NCBI GenBank assembly: GCA_025354385.1 | Contig: JANXMZ010000056.1 | Location: 1-36,321 of the forward strand | Length of the DNA: 36,321 nucleotides | Direction: 5' to 3' | Source of the DNA: Bacteroidota bacterium | GTDB taxonomy: Bacteria > Bacteroidota > Bacteroidia > NS11-12g > UBA955 | Part shown: positions 1 through 9,056 of the stretch, piece by piece | Position numbering within the stretch: position 1 is the stretch's first letter | Layout of the letters: every line of letters starts with the position of its first letter | Translations under genes and position numbers: made by a program | The notes under the pieces: model-generated | Told to the model about the DNA's origin: nothing | The model's database searches: none | The model's input: only the letters and a program-made list of their open reading frames with translations

Positions 1-364
1 TGATTAAACGTTTTAAATTATTTCTACCTTTTTTTATTCCGCTGCGCTTCATGAGAGAAGTTCATTGCCAAAAAAGGTAGCCAACTAAGCCGAAGGCGCT
101 CTCACGAGCATAGCGAGTAAAAAAGCTAGTCGCAGCAACCAACCTTCTTTTTCTAAGGAAAAAGATTTTTTAAGATTTGTTTTTTTTACCTCTGCGGGTG
201 ATTTCTGTTCGTTCCTCACAGAACTTCCCTTGAGGCACCAAAAAAAACTACATCTCAAAAAACCGGCCGGTTCATGCGACGTCCCTCAAACATAGAACTT
301 TGTTATGATGTCAAATATGTTACTCTTAAAATAAATAATATTTAGCCATTTTTGAAGTAGTTGC
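1..364. other. Non-coding stretch at window start
   Basis: No convincing reading frame is seen. It contains a 12-bp perfect palindrome (AACCGGCCGGTT, 261-272) and a relatively GC-richer patch (about 40-150) in otherwise A/T-rich DNA. It could be a decayed or repeated intergenic element, but nothing in it identifies a family. Confidence 0.5.
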
Positions 365-625
365 ATGATTCAAATAAATTTGCCAAAGAAACAATGTAAT
401 TTACGAAATACTTGCATATTAAATGATCATGTTTACCAGTATAAAAAATACAATGATTTAAAATTTGGTTATTACAAAGTTAGTAAGGATTGACTAATTA
501 TAAATGCTGAAATAGCGACTGTTATTGTCAAAAGAAGATCACCTCTATCTGGTTTGGGTATAAATTCAGTTAAACCTTTTATAGTTGAGATTGTCAAAGT
601 GAAGTATGAAGAATTATTATACTAA
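365..625 (+). pseudogene. Possible small gene interrupted by one in-frame TGA
   Basis: An ATG at 365 opens a frame of 42 codons up to TGA at 491-493. The same frame then stays open for another 43 codons to TAA at 623-625. Joined, it would be about 86 residues, beginning MIQINLPKKQ and ending KVKYEELLY. I recognise no family. Two long open runs in one frame in A/T-rich DNA hint at a gene broken by a nonsense change, but chance or two unrelated short frames cannot be excluded. It lies just upstream of the efflux-pump promoter. Confidence 0.25.
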
Positions 626-671
626 TTTTTTGGATAGTTTGAATAAATACTGTTATTCAGTTTTACTATAA

Positions 672-701
672 TTGATACGTGCGTTTATTTCCATAAATTT
701 G
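672..701 (+). promoter_or_regulatory. Bacteroidota-type promoter of the RND efflux operon
   Basis: TTG at 672-674, a 19-base spacer and TAAATTTG at 694-701 match the Bacteroidota primary-sigma pattern TTG-N19-TAnnTTTG. The -7 element is followed by GCACCCTT, also seen at the -7 element of the PaaE-like gene (10157-10171, minus strand). A start near 708 would give a leader of about 60 bases before the ATG at 768. Confidence 0.7.
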
Positions 702-767
702 CACCCTTAAAAATCAAGCATTTAAAATAGTTTTTCAACTGTGTTCACTTATTAACGTTACTGTAAA

Positions 768-1808
768 ATGATTTCAAAAAATAATTTCTTCTTCTTTTTC
801 CTCCTGTTTGGGCTATTTGCCTGTGGTAATAGCAATGAAAATAAGGCTGATAAAAAGAAGGGCATTGGTCCAGTTACCATAGATGTTTCTGTTGCAAAAA
901 AAGTAGCCTATTCTAATTCGATAGAAGCCAATGGTACTGTGGTGGCCAATGAATTTGTGGAGTTGAAGCCAGAAATTAACGGACGCATCGTGCTGTTGAA
1001 TATTCAAGAAGGTAAGCAGGTTGCTGAAGGTACTCTGCTTGTAAAATTGTTTGATGATGATTTGCAAGCCCAGCTCAAAAAATCGCAATTACAATTGGGT
1101 ATCGCTAAAAAAACTGAGCAAAGATTAAAAACATTATTAGAGGTGAATGGTCTTAACCAATCGGAGTATGATGCAGCTCTTACTCAGGTCAATAATCTGC
1201 AAGCCGATATTGATTATACCAATGCACAAATTAGAAAAACAGAAATACGCGCACCTTTTAGCGGTACTATTGGTTTGCGAGCAGTTAGCAAAGGAGCGTA
1301 TGTTACCCAGCAAAATATTGTGGCAACTTTGCAACAAACTATTACACTCAAAATAGATTTTGTGTTGCCAGAATCCTATTCAGGTCTTGTTAAAACAGGC
1401 TCAGATGTTGAAATTATTTCCGATAATAAAACCAATTACAAAGCAAAAGTAATTGCCACGGAACCACAAGTAAATACAGCAACTCGTAATATAAAAGTAC
1501 GTGCCATGGTGATAGGCGCAACAGCAGGCCTGCAGCCGGGAGCTTTTGTTAAAGTGAGTATGGACAATGGCAAAGATAAACAAGCCATTTTGGTGCCAAC
1601 CAATTGTGTAATTCCCGATACTAGAAACAAGAAAATTGTACTCATAAAAAATGGTAAAGCTCAGTTTAGTATTGTAGAAACCGGTTATAGAGGTGAAGAT
1701 AAAATTGAAATTGTGAGTGGGGTTGAGGCAGGAGATACATTTGCTATCAACGGTATATTATTTTTAAAGCCGGATGCGCCTGTAATGATCCGAAATGTTA
1801 AACCTTAG
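768..1808 (+). CDS. RND efflux periplasmic adaptor (HlyD/MFP family)
   Basis: Membrane-fusion subunit that would link the inner-membrane RND pump to the TolC-like channel and carry substrates across the periplasm. The 346-aa protein starts with a lipoprotein signal: a hydrophobic run rich in Phe and the lipobox LFAC near residue 19, suggesting lipid anchoring. A biotinyl-lipoyl-like half follows (VELKPEINGRIVLLNIQEGK), then a coiled-coil hairpin with heptad-like Leu/Gln content, the second lipoyl half (TEIRAPFSGTIGLRAVSKG), and beta-barrel and membrane-proximal domains. Length is normal for the AcrA/MexA type. It is first in a three-gene operon, 14 bases before the pump gene. Substrate cannot be read from sequence; multidrug export is the usual role. 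Confidence 0.93.
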   Translation: MISKNNFFFFFLLFGLFACGNSNENKADKKKGIGPVTIDVSVAKKVAYSNSIEANGTVVANEFVELKPEINGRIVLLNIQEGKQVAEGTLLVKLFDDDLQAQLKKSQLQLGIAKKTEQRLKTLLEVNGLNQSEYDAALTQVNNLQADIDYTNAQIRKTEIRAPFSGTIGLRAVSKGAYVTQQNIVATLQQTITLKIDFVLPESYSGLVKTGSDVEIISDNKTNYKAKVIATEPQVNTATRNIKVRAMVIGATAGLQPGAFVKVSMDNGKDKQAILVPTNCVIPDTRNKKIVLIKNGKAQFSIVETGYRGEDKIEIVSGVEAGDTFAINGILFLKPDAPVMIRNVKP

Positions 1809-1822
1809 TATTTGAGTGAAGC

Positions 1823-4800
1823 ATGAACATTTCAGAATTTAGTATTAAGCGGCCGGTGTTTGCAATGGTTTGCAGCATTCTCATTCTTGTATTTGGTGGG
1901 GTGGCTTATAAGTTTTTAAGTTTAAGAGAATACCCTGCGATAGATCCTCCCAATATTACGGTTAGAACTTCGTACACAGGTGCTAACTCGGATATTATAG
2001 AAAGTCAGATTACAGAGCCAATTGAAAAAGCCGTCAATGGAATTCAAGGCATACGCACCATTACATCTTCTAGCAATCAAGGGAGCAGTGTTGTTACGGT
2101 TGAATTTAATTTGGATGTTAATTTGGATAATGCGGCCAGCGATGTAAGAGATAAAGTGAGTCAGGCACTGCGCCAATTACCTGCCGATATTGATGCTCCT
2201 CCTGTTATTAGCAAGGCAGATGCCAGTGGCGATGTTATCATAATACTCTCTGTTCAGAGCAAAGAAAAAAGTATCATAGAACTCAGCGATTTTGCAGAGA
2301 ATGTTTTGCAAGAAAAATTGCAGACCATTCCGGATGTTAGTGGAGTCAATGTATTTGGCTTGCGCAAATATGCCATGCGTTTAAATTATTGGCCCGATAA
2401 AATGAATGCATACGGCATTACTGTGGCCGATATAAAAAGTACTTTAGACAAAGAAAATATAGAATTACCAGGTGGAAAAGTAGCGGGGAATAATACCGAA
2501 TTGGTTGTAAAAACGGTTGGGCGATTAACGACTGAAAATGATTTCAGACAATTGATTTTAAAAGAAACTGCAGATGGTATTATTCGTTTGGGAGATGTGG
2601 CTGAAGTGCGCTTGGGTAGCGAGGTGGAAGAGGTTGGATTTAGACTAAATGGCATTAATGCGGTAGCTTGTGGTATTGCCCCGCAACCAGGTGCTAATTT
2701 TATAAAAATATCGGATGAATTTTATAAAAGACTTGATCAGATTAAAAAACAAAAGGGCTTTGAAGACATAGAGTTTACGGTGGTGTTAGACAATACTAAG
2801 AATGTGCGAAGAGCGTTAGAGGAAGTTGAAGAAACCTTGATTATTTCGTTGGTGCTCGTGGTACTTGTAGTGTATTTATTTTTTAGAAATTGGAGCATCG
2901 CTTTCCGCCCATTGATAGATATTCCAGTTTCCTTGGTAGGTGCTTTCTTTATCATGTACATTGCAGGCTTTAGTATCAATGTACTTACTTTATTAGGTAT
3001 TGTTTTAGCTACAGGGTTGGTGGTGGATGATGGAATTGTAGTAACGGAAAATATTTTCAGAAAATTGGAAGGCGGTATGCCTATTAAGCAAGCTGCAAGA
3101 GAAGGCTCACGCGAAATTTTCTTCGCCGTTATTTCTACTTCCATTACATTGGCGGTTGTATTCCTGCCTATAATTTTTATTCAAGGTTTTGTAGGTAGTT
3201 TGTTCAAAGAATTTGGTATAGTAGTGGCTGGTGCGGTTATTATTTCTGCATTTGTATCCTTAACCTTAACACCTGTTCTGAATGTATTAATGAACCGCAA
3301 AAATAGCAAGCCTTCATGGTTTTATGTCAAATCGGAACCGTTTTTTGAAGGATTAGAAAATGGGTATAAGCGATTATTGACGAGTTTTATGAAGATTCGT
3401 TGGATGGCTTGGTTGATTGTAGTGGCATGCATGGGTATTATATATCTAATATATGGACGCCTGCAAACGGAGCTAGCCCCGTTGGAAGATAAAAGTCAGT
3501 TTAGGTTTAATATTACGGCTCCAGAAGGAACTTCATTCGATTACATGGACAATTACGTTTCGCAATTAGGCGACTATTTTTATGATAGTATTCCGGAGCG
3601 AGAATTTGTATTTGCAAGTACCAATAATTCATTTGTTGGCAATGGTGCCGTTAATAGTGCCTTTGGAAGGGTGGTAATTTCGAATCCAGCTGAGCGTAAA
3701 AGAACGCAAGATGAAATTGTAAATAAAACGAATGCAGCCCTCAGTGCATTTAACGATGGCAGGGTGTTTTTAATACAGGAACAAACCATTAGTGTTGGTT
3801 TTGGATCTCGTGGTGCTTTGCCAGTGCAATATGTTTTACAAAATTTAGACTTCAAAAAAATAAAAGAAGTATTGCCTAAATTTTTGGCAGAGGCGAGAAA
3901 GAATCCAATTTTTCAAGCGGTAGATGTGAATTTGAAATTCAATAAACCAGAATTGCAAGTAAGCATAGATAGAATTAAGGCGAAGGATTTGGGATTAAGT
4001 GTTCAAGACGTGGCGCAAACCTTACAAGCTTCTTTGAGTGGAGGCCGAATGGGTTATTTTTTAATGAATGGCAAGCAATATCAGATTGTCGGTCAGATGA
4101 ACCGCGATAGTCGAGATGAGCCTTCCGATCTTGATAAATTATATGTGCGAAACAGCAGAGGTGAAAATATTCAATTGAGCAACGTTGTAAATGTTGTTGA
4201 AAGCAGCAATCCTCCTCAATTATATCACTACAATCGTTTTAAGTCTGCTACGGTTTCTGCTTCGTTAGCACCCGGAAAAACAACAGGTGATGGGGTGAAG
4301 GCCATGCAGGATATCGGCAATCAATTATTAGATGAAAGTTTTACTACCAGCTTAAGTGGTCCTTCCAGAGATTATGCAGAAAGTTCTTCGAACACATCTT
4401 TTGCATTTTTACTCGCTTTGGTTTTAATTTTCTTAGTGCTCTCTGCTCAATTCGAGAGTTTTATAGATCCTTGGACCATTATGATTACGGTGCCTCTTGC
4501 ATTAGCTGGCGCTTTGTTATCACTCTGGATTACGGGCAATACCATCAATATATTCTCGCAAATTGGCATGATTATGCTGATAGGACTGGTTACAAAAAAT
4601 GGTATTTTGATTGTTGAGTTTTCCAATAAAAAAAGAGAAGAAGGCATGGCCAAAATGGAAGCCTTAATAGAAGCCTCTGTTCAACGCATGCGTCCAATTT
4701 TAATGACCAGTTTGGCTACTGCATTAGGTGCTTTGCCAATTGCACTTTCTTTAGGGGCAGCCTCTACGAGCAGAATTTCTTTAGGGGTTGTTATTGTTGG

Positions 4801-4897
4801 AGGTATTATTTTTTCACTAATGTTAACCTTGTTTGTTATTCCTGCCGTGTATTCCTATCTGTCTAAAAACAATAAATATGAGAACCATGAAGATTAA
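1823..4897 (+). CDS. RND efflux inner-membrane pump (AcrB/MexB-like)
   Basis: Proton-driven RND transporter of 1024 aa, normal for the HAE1 (hydrophobe/amphiphile) class. It begins MNISEFSIKRPVFAMV, the typical cytoplasmic start and first membrane helix, followed by a large periplasmic porter loop. A block of helices includes GLVVDDGIVVTENIFRKLEG near residue 400, whose paired Asp residues belong to the proton-relay helix 4. A second periplasmic loop and a second helix block (SAQFESFIDPWTIMITVPLA) follow, ending in a short cytoplasmic tail. It lies between the adaptor and TolC genes and overlaps the TolC start by 20 bases, suggesting translational coupling. Export of lipophilic drugs, detergents or dyes is inferred from the family. 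Confidence 0.95.
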   Translation: MNISEFSIKRPVFAMVCSILILVFGGVAYKFLSLREYPAIDPPNITVRTSYTGANSDIIESQITEPIEKAVNGIQGIRTITSSSNQGSSVVTVEFNLDVNLDNAASDVRDKVSQALRQLPADIDAPPVISKADASGDVIIILSVQSKEKSIIELSDFAENVLQEKLQTIPDVSGVNVFGLRKYAMRLNYWPDKMNAYGITVADIKSTLDKENIELPGGKVAGNNTELVVKTVGRLTTENDFRQLILKETADGIIRLGDVAEVRLGSEVEEVGFRLNGINAVACGIAPQPGANFIKISDEFYKRLDQIKKQKGFEDIEFTVVLDNTKNVRRALEEVEETLIISLVLVVLVVYLFFRNWSIAFRPLIDIPVSLVGAFFIMYIAGFSINVLTLLGIVLATGLVVDDGIVVTENIFRKLEGGMPIKQAAREGSREIFFAVISTSITLAVVFLPIIFIQGFVGSLFKEFGIVVAGAVIISAFVSLTLTPVLNVLMNRKNSKPSWFYVKSEPFFEGLENGYKRLLTSFMKIRWMAWLIVVACMGIIYLIYGRLQTELAPLEDKSQFRFNITAPEGTSFDYMDNYVSQLGDYFYDSIPEREFVFASTNNSFVGNGAVNSAFGRVVISNPAERKRTQDEIVNKTNAALSAFNDGRVFLIQEQTISVGFGSRGALPVQYVLQNLDFKKIKEVLPKFLAEARKNPIFQAVDVNLKFNKPELQVSIDRIKAKDLGLSVQDVAQTLQASLSGGRMGYFLMNGKQYQIVGQMNRDSRDEPSDLDKLYVRNSRGENIQLSNVVNVVESSNPPQLYHYNRFKSATVSASLAPGKTTGDGVKAMQDIGNQLLDESFTTSLSGPSRDYAESSSNTSFAFLLALVLIFLVLSAQFESFIDPWTIMITVPLALAGALLSLWITGNTINIFSQIGMIMLIGLVTKNGILIVEFSNKKREEGMAKMEALIEASVQRMRPILMTSLATALGALPIALSLGAASTSRISLGVVIVGGIIFSLMLTLFVIPAVYSYLSKNNKYENHED

Positions 4898-6182
4898 ATT
4901 GCTTTTTATTTTTATAGTTAGTCATACCGTTCTTGTGGCGCAACAGGGCATGAGTTTAAGCGAAGCCATAAAGACCGCTTTGGCCAATAATTTGCAATTA
5001 CAGATTGCCCGAAATGACGCACAGGTAGCACATAATAATAATATTCCTGGTAATGCAGGTATGTTGCCAACGGTGACTTTTAATGCTAGCGATAATCCTT
5101 CTTTAACCAATATCAACCAGAAGTATGCCAATGGTACAAGTATTGAAAAAAAGAATGTTTTTAACAATGGCCTAAGTGCCAATATTCTTGGTACCTACAC
5201 GCTTTTTGATGGACAAAAAATGTATGCGACCAAACACAAATTGGAGGCTTTGGATATGGTAGGATTTAACTTATTAAAATCACAGATTCAAACCACCATT
5301 AGTAAGGTCATCATTAGTTATAGCAATATTATTCGCCAGCAACAATATTTGGAAGTGGTGAAACAGTTAAATGAATTGAGTAACCAACGGCTCGAGATTG
5401 TGAAGGCCCGGCAAGTAGCGGGTTTAGCAAATAATACAGATTTGTATTTGGCCCAACTTGACTTGGAAACTCGTAAACAAAGTTTACTATCTCAGGAAGC
5501 AATTATAAAAAACGCCTTCACAGATTTGAATGTAATTTTAAGTTTAAAGGCAGATAGCATTTACAAAGTAGAAGCATTTGTTTTGCGCGGAGCACCCTTG
5601 TTGAAAAGCGAACTCGATTCCATGATTAAGCAAAATCCAGATTTAATGTTGGCACAAAACCAATTGGATATAGCAGAGCAAACTCAGAAGGAAATTGCTG
5701 CGGCACGTTTGCCATTGATAAAATTAACAGGAGCTTATAATTATAACTTAACCCAAAGTCAGGCTGGATTTACTTTGTTGAACCAAAGCAATGGCCCACA
5801 GGCAGGTTTAAGTTTATCGGTACCTTTGTTTACTGGAAGTGTTAATGCGCATAATTATACCAATGCCCAATTAAATGTTCAAAGCAGTGAATGGCGACAG
5901 CAATCTACCATGCAAATCATACAGGGCAGTTATGTTCAGGCATGGCAAAATTACAACACAACGTTATTGCAATTACAATCGGATGAGGTGGCCATTGCAA
6001 CGGCTAAAAGTTATATGGATTTAATGCAGCAGCGGTTCAAAAATGGACAAAACACTGTCATAGAATTAAAAGAAGCGCAGCGCAGTTATGAGGAAACCTA
6101 TTACCGTTATATCAACAATCAATACATTGCAAAATTGGCAGAAACACAATTGTTAGGACTTACTGGACAGTTGGCGAATTAG
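4878..6182 (+). CDS. TolC-like outer-membrane efflux channel
   Basis: Outer-membrane exit duct of the tripartite pump. I place the start at ATG 4878 (MRTMKIKLLFIFIVSHTVLVAQQG), because this gives a clean cleavable signal peptide; an in-frame ATG at 4833 lies deeper in the pump gene and would add unlikely residues. The mature protein starts with the usual SLSEAIKTALANNLQLQIAR motif of OEP repeats. A first helical hairpin with strands and a second repeat (LMLAQNQLDIAEQTQKEIAAARLPLIKL) follow. Length after trimming (434 aa) fits the family. It is the last gene of the operon and faces the convergent rlmF. Confidence 0.92.
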   Translation: MRTMKIKLLFIFIVSHTVLVAQQGMSLSEAIKTALANNLQLQIARNDAQVAHNNNIPGNAGMLPTVTFNASDNPSLTNINQKYANGTSIEKKNVFNNGLSANILGTYTLFDGQKMYATKHKLEALDMVGFNLLKSQIQTTISKVIISYSNIIRQQQYLEVVKQLNELSNQRLEIVKARQVAGLANNTDLYLAQLDLETRKQSLLSQEAIIKNAFTDLNVILSLKADSIYKVEAFVLRGAPLLKSELDSMIKQNPDLMLAQNQLDIAEQTQKEIAAARLPLIKLTGAYNYNLTQSQAGFTLLNQSNGPQAGLSLSVPLFTGSVNAHNYTNAQLNVQSSEWRQQSTMQIIQGSYVQAWQNYNTTLLQLQSDEVAIATAKSYMDLMQQRFKNGQNTVIELKEAQRSYEETYYRYINNQYIAKLAETQLLGLTGQLAN

Positions 6183-6357
6183 GGCTGTTAATAGTACTTT
6201 TCATAGTTGTAAACTTATAGGTGAATTTAATATGGTGTACCTAGAAAATGAAATAAAACAATGGCCATAAAAAAGTGATTTTTGCTAGCTTAATTTAATG
6301 GAAAAATAGTCAAAAATACTGTCATCCATAGCGAGGTTCAAAATATTCAATTCTAAT

Positions 6358-7323
6358 TTACTGCCACTTTTCTGCCCTCCATTTTGCTTGCTCTTCCTTG
6401 TTTAAAAAGGTCCATGTTAGCAATCGCCCTGTTTTCTGACCTTGTGTCATTTCAATGGTGTGTACATGGCTCGCCTTCGCTTTTTTAAGAGCAGCATACA
6501 TGGCCGGTAAACGCTCCTTTTTAGAAACCAATGTCGAAAACCAAAAGCAATTCTTAGCCAATAACGCACTCTCTTTAATCATTTGATGAATGAAAGTAGT
6601 CTCTCCGCCTTCGCACCATAGCTCTTTGTTTTGTCCACCAAAATTTAATCGGCTATGTTCTTTCTTATTCAATCCCAAATTTTTCCATTTGCGTTCTGAG
6701 CCTTGCATGGCCTCCTCTGCCGAAGCGTGAAAGGGTGGATTGCACATTGTTAAATCAAATTGCTCACCTTTTTGAACCATGTTTTTAAAAATATTTTTGG
6801 ACGATAATTGCAGCCGGCAAATTATATGTCCATTTAAATTGTTATTGTTTTCTACAATTTCTCTGGCATTTCGTATAGCTTTTGCATCAATGTCTGAACC
6901 CACAAAATCCCAACCGTAAATAGCATGTCCCAATATTGGATAAATGCAATTAGCCCCCATGCCGATGTCTAAAACTTTTATGCCTTCACCAATCGGAACA
7001 ATGCCATGATTGCTTTCTGCTAAAACATCGGCCAAATAGTGTACAGCATCTGCTCTTCCTGGTATTGGTGGACATAAATAATTTTCTGGCAGGTCCCAAT
7101 ATTCAATGTTGTAAAATTGTTTGAGTAAGGCCTTGTTTAATATTTTAACCGATAATGCATCCGCAAAATTGATGGTGGCATTGCCTATAGGACTTAAAAT
7201 AATAGAGGATTTTAATTCAGGACAAACTTTTGTTAATGCATCAAAATCGTACCGCGCACGATGGAGATTGCGGGGGTGTAAATCAGTTTTAATTGCAGGT
7301 ATAAGAGGGGCTTTTTTAGCCAA
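6358..7323 (-). CDS. rlmF: 23S rRNA (adenine-1618-N6)-methyltransferase RlmF
   Basis: SAM-dependent methyltransferase that modifies A1618 (E. coli numbering) of 23S rRNA. The 321-aa protein starts with a Lys-rich tail and the family opening DLHPRNLHRARYDFDAL. It carries the SAM-binding motif VLDIGMGANCIYPILG and the N6-adenine methyltransferase catalytic motif NPPF (MCNPPFHASAEEAMQGSERK), followed by the RlmF-typical NFGGQNKELWCEGGE. Length and motif order match the family. It sits 12 bases downstream of the small gene at 7336-7671, so the two are probably co-transcribed. Confidence 0.93.
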   Translation of the reverse strand: MAKKAPLIPAIKTDLHPRNLHRARYDFDALTKVCPELKSSIILSPIGNATINFADALSVKILNKALLKQFYNIEYWDLPENYLCPPIPGRADAVHYLADVLAESNHGIVPIGEGIKVLDIGMGANCIYPILGHAIYGWDFVGSDIDAKAIRNAREIVENNNNLNGHIICRLQLSSKNIFKNMVQKGEQFDLTMCNPPFHASAEEAMQGSERKWKNLGLNKKEHSRLNFGGQNKELWCEGGETTFIHQMIKESALLAKNCFWFSTLVSKKERLPAMYAALKKAKASHVHTIEMTQGQKTGRLLTWTFLNKEEQAKWRAEKWQ

Positions 7324-7335
7324 TTTTTTTAATGA

Positions 7336-7671
7336 TTAGAAAGTTAATATTTTTCCTTCTGCCCTCAATCGTTTTTTGGCCGTTTCCCAGTCGGGCAATG
7401 CGTTGGCTTCTATACTCAGGGTTATTATTTTGTTAGACAATTTAGCACTTTGTTTCATGGCCTCTAAATGCGCACCACTGCGGGCAAAAGCCTGCATATC
7501 TTCTTTGTTATTCCAGAGAGATAGGGTGTAATGTGATGTCCAAAATCCAGTCGATTTATATTGTACCACTGGGGTATTTTTCATCTGCTTAATAATTTGC
7601 AACGCATTGTACGAAAGCGCAAAAAATTTAAGAGGGTTTTTCAATTCAATAAGTGTAATAACAACTGTCAT
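7336..7671 (-). CDS. Small dimeric alpha-beta barrel protein (monooxygenase-like)
   Basis: A 111-aa protein with alternating strands and helices, including KSTGFWTSHYTLSLWNN and EDMQAFARSGAHLEAMK. That pattern resembles the ferredoxin-like dimeric alpha-beta barrel of antibiotic-biosynthesis-monooxygenase and spheroidene-monooxygenase-like families, where a Trp/His-containing strand precedes a helix beginning with an acidic-aromatic cluster. No signal peptide or metal site is visible. It lies just upstream of rlmF on the same strand. The specific activity is unknown and the fold assignment rests on pattern only. Confidence 0.55.
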   Translation of the reverse strand: MTVVITLIELKNPLKFFALSYNALQIIKQMKNTPVVQYKSTGFWTSHYTLSLWNNKEDMQAFARSGAHLEAMKQSAKLSNKIITLSIEANALPDWETAKKRLRAEGKILTF

Positions 7672-7734
7672 ATGTTTTAGTAATTGCGGTAAAATAACTT
7701 TGTTGTAGTGAGACCAAGTATAATATTTAAATGA

Positions 7735-8955
7735 TTATTGTTGCATAATGAGTAACTTTTCTTGCATTTGTTTCAACTCAAGTTGAAGTTGAGTCTTTAG
7801 GACTTTTAAAGTTTCAACCTGTTTGGCAGCATCTTCCGCCTCTTTTCTTTTTTGCTCTGCCTCTTGTTTATTATCTGCAATTTTACCCGATTGTTTTTCT
7901 GTTTTCCCTATCAAATTTTCTTTTTTGCGCTGCAGTTGTTTTATCTCTTTTAATCTCCCTGCTTCATCAAAGCCAATCAGTTTGGCTTCGTTTGCTTTTA
8001 CAAAAATACTATCATCATTGATAAGCCCTGTTAGTACTGCCTGCTTGGCTTTATTATTGGTAATATTAAGGCGTTCATCTGCAATTTTGCTATTGAGTTT
8101 TTCTTTTTCTTTTAGTGCTTTTTTTAGTGCTTTTTTGTCTTCTCCGGCCAATGTTAATTTTGTTTTATTCAATTCCAAATCAACTTCACATTGCAAAATT
8201 GTTTCTTCTGATTTGGCATTCGCTTTTGCAAGCTTTTTAAAAGATTTTCGATTATCGCTGAGCGTTTTATTTTTTATTTCATTTTCCGATTTTATTTGCA
8301 TCAATGGGAATGCATTAAACTCTTTTTGTTTGCGCACTATCAGGGTGTCTGTTTCGGCAATAAGACGTTTGTTCTCCTGTAATTTGCTCTCAGTTTTGGC
8401 AACTTGTTTGTCATCTTTATTGGCGCCAGACGTATTATTTTTAATAAAATTTTCAGCCGATTTTAAGTCATCAATTACGCGTTCCAATTGGGCCTCTTTT
8501 AATTTGATATGCTTTTTTAGGGTGTCAATTTTAATTTGTTTCTGAAATTGTTTTAATTTCAATTTTAAATCCATCCCTAATTGATTCATCCCCATGCTTT
8601 CGCGTGAATTGATGGTGCTTTTAACAAAGCCAGTGCCCAACTCAGCAAAAAGGATTAAGGTTGTATCTAAGGCATTAAAACGGGCATATATATCTATTGC
8701 CTTGTCGGAAATAGCGGGCAATAATACATTATCGAAATACAATTCGCCAAAAGAAATTATACTAGCATTGGCCTTTGGATCTTTATCTGCAATGGTTTTG
8801 GTAAGTACATCGAATGCAATGCTTTGATCGCAACTATCCAAGGGAATCAGAAATCCATTCTGAGAGCCTTTGCTCATGGTGCAATTCAATTCTTTGAATT
8901 GGGCCTGTGTGTTCAGTGTAATAAATACAAAAACAAGGAGAATAAATTTGTTCAT
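7735..8955 (-). CDS. Secreted protein with long coiled coil, unknown function
   Basis: A 406-aa protein with a Sec signal peptide (MNKFILLVFVFITLNTQAQ). A mixed domain of about 110 residues follows, and then almost 280 residues of Lys/Glu/Leu-rich coiled coil with runs such as KKALKEKEKLNSKIADERLN, ending with a Gln/Leu-rich heptad stretch. It is probably periplasmic or attached to the envelope. I recognise no catalytic motif. Similar low-complexity helical proteins include envelope tethers and trafficking factors, but nothing here picks one. A lone -7-like TAAATTTG lies upstream on the minus strand (8978-8985). Confidence 0.8.
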   Translation of the reverse strand: MNKFILLVFVFITLNTQAQFKELNCTMSKGSQNGFLIPLDSCDQSIAFDVLTKTIADKDPKANASIISFGELYFDNVLLPAISDKAIDIYARFNALDTTLILFAELGTGFVKSTINSRESMGMNQLGMDLKLKLKQFQKQIKIDTLKKHIKLKEAQLERVIDDLKSAENFIKNNTSGANKDDKQVAKTESKLQENKRLIAETDTLIVRKQKEFNAFPLMQIKSENEIKNKTLSDNRKSFKKLAKANAKSEETILQCEVDLELNKTKLTLAGEDKKALKKALKEKEKLNSKIADERLNITNNKAKQAVLTGLINDDSIFVKANEAKLIGFDEAGRLKEIKQLQRKKENLIGKTEKQSGKIADNKQEAEQKRKEAEDAAKQVETLKVLKTQLQLELKQMQEKLLIMQQ

Positions 8956-9056
8956 TTTAAAGGTGTGTTGATGGTGGCAAATTTACTCAAAAAAGAGCTA
9001 TGGCCGAATATTACTTATCCAGCATGACACGAATCATAAAGAAAAGAAGGTTTAAA

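Noticed and set aside
2737..3144. A 135-codon minus-strand frame inside the RND pump gene
   Set aside because: The pump gene is intact and clearly recognised over the whole stretch; the opposite frame shows no domain pattern.
7823..8545. A 240-codon plus-strand frame rich in Ser, Phe and Leu
   Set aside because: It is the mirror of the Lys/Glu-rich coiled-coil gene at 7735-8955; its composition is the expected artefact of the opposite strand and there is no family look.
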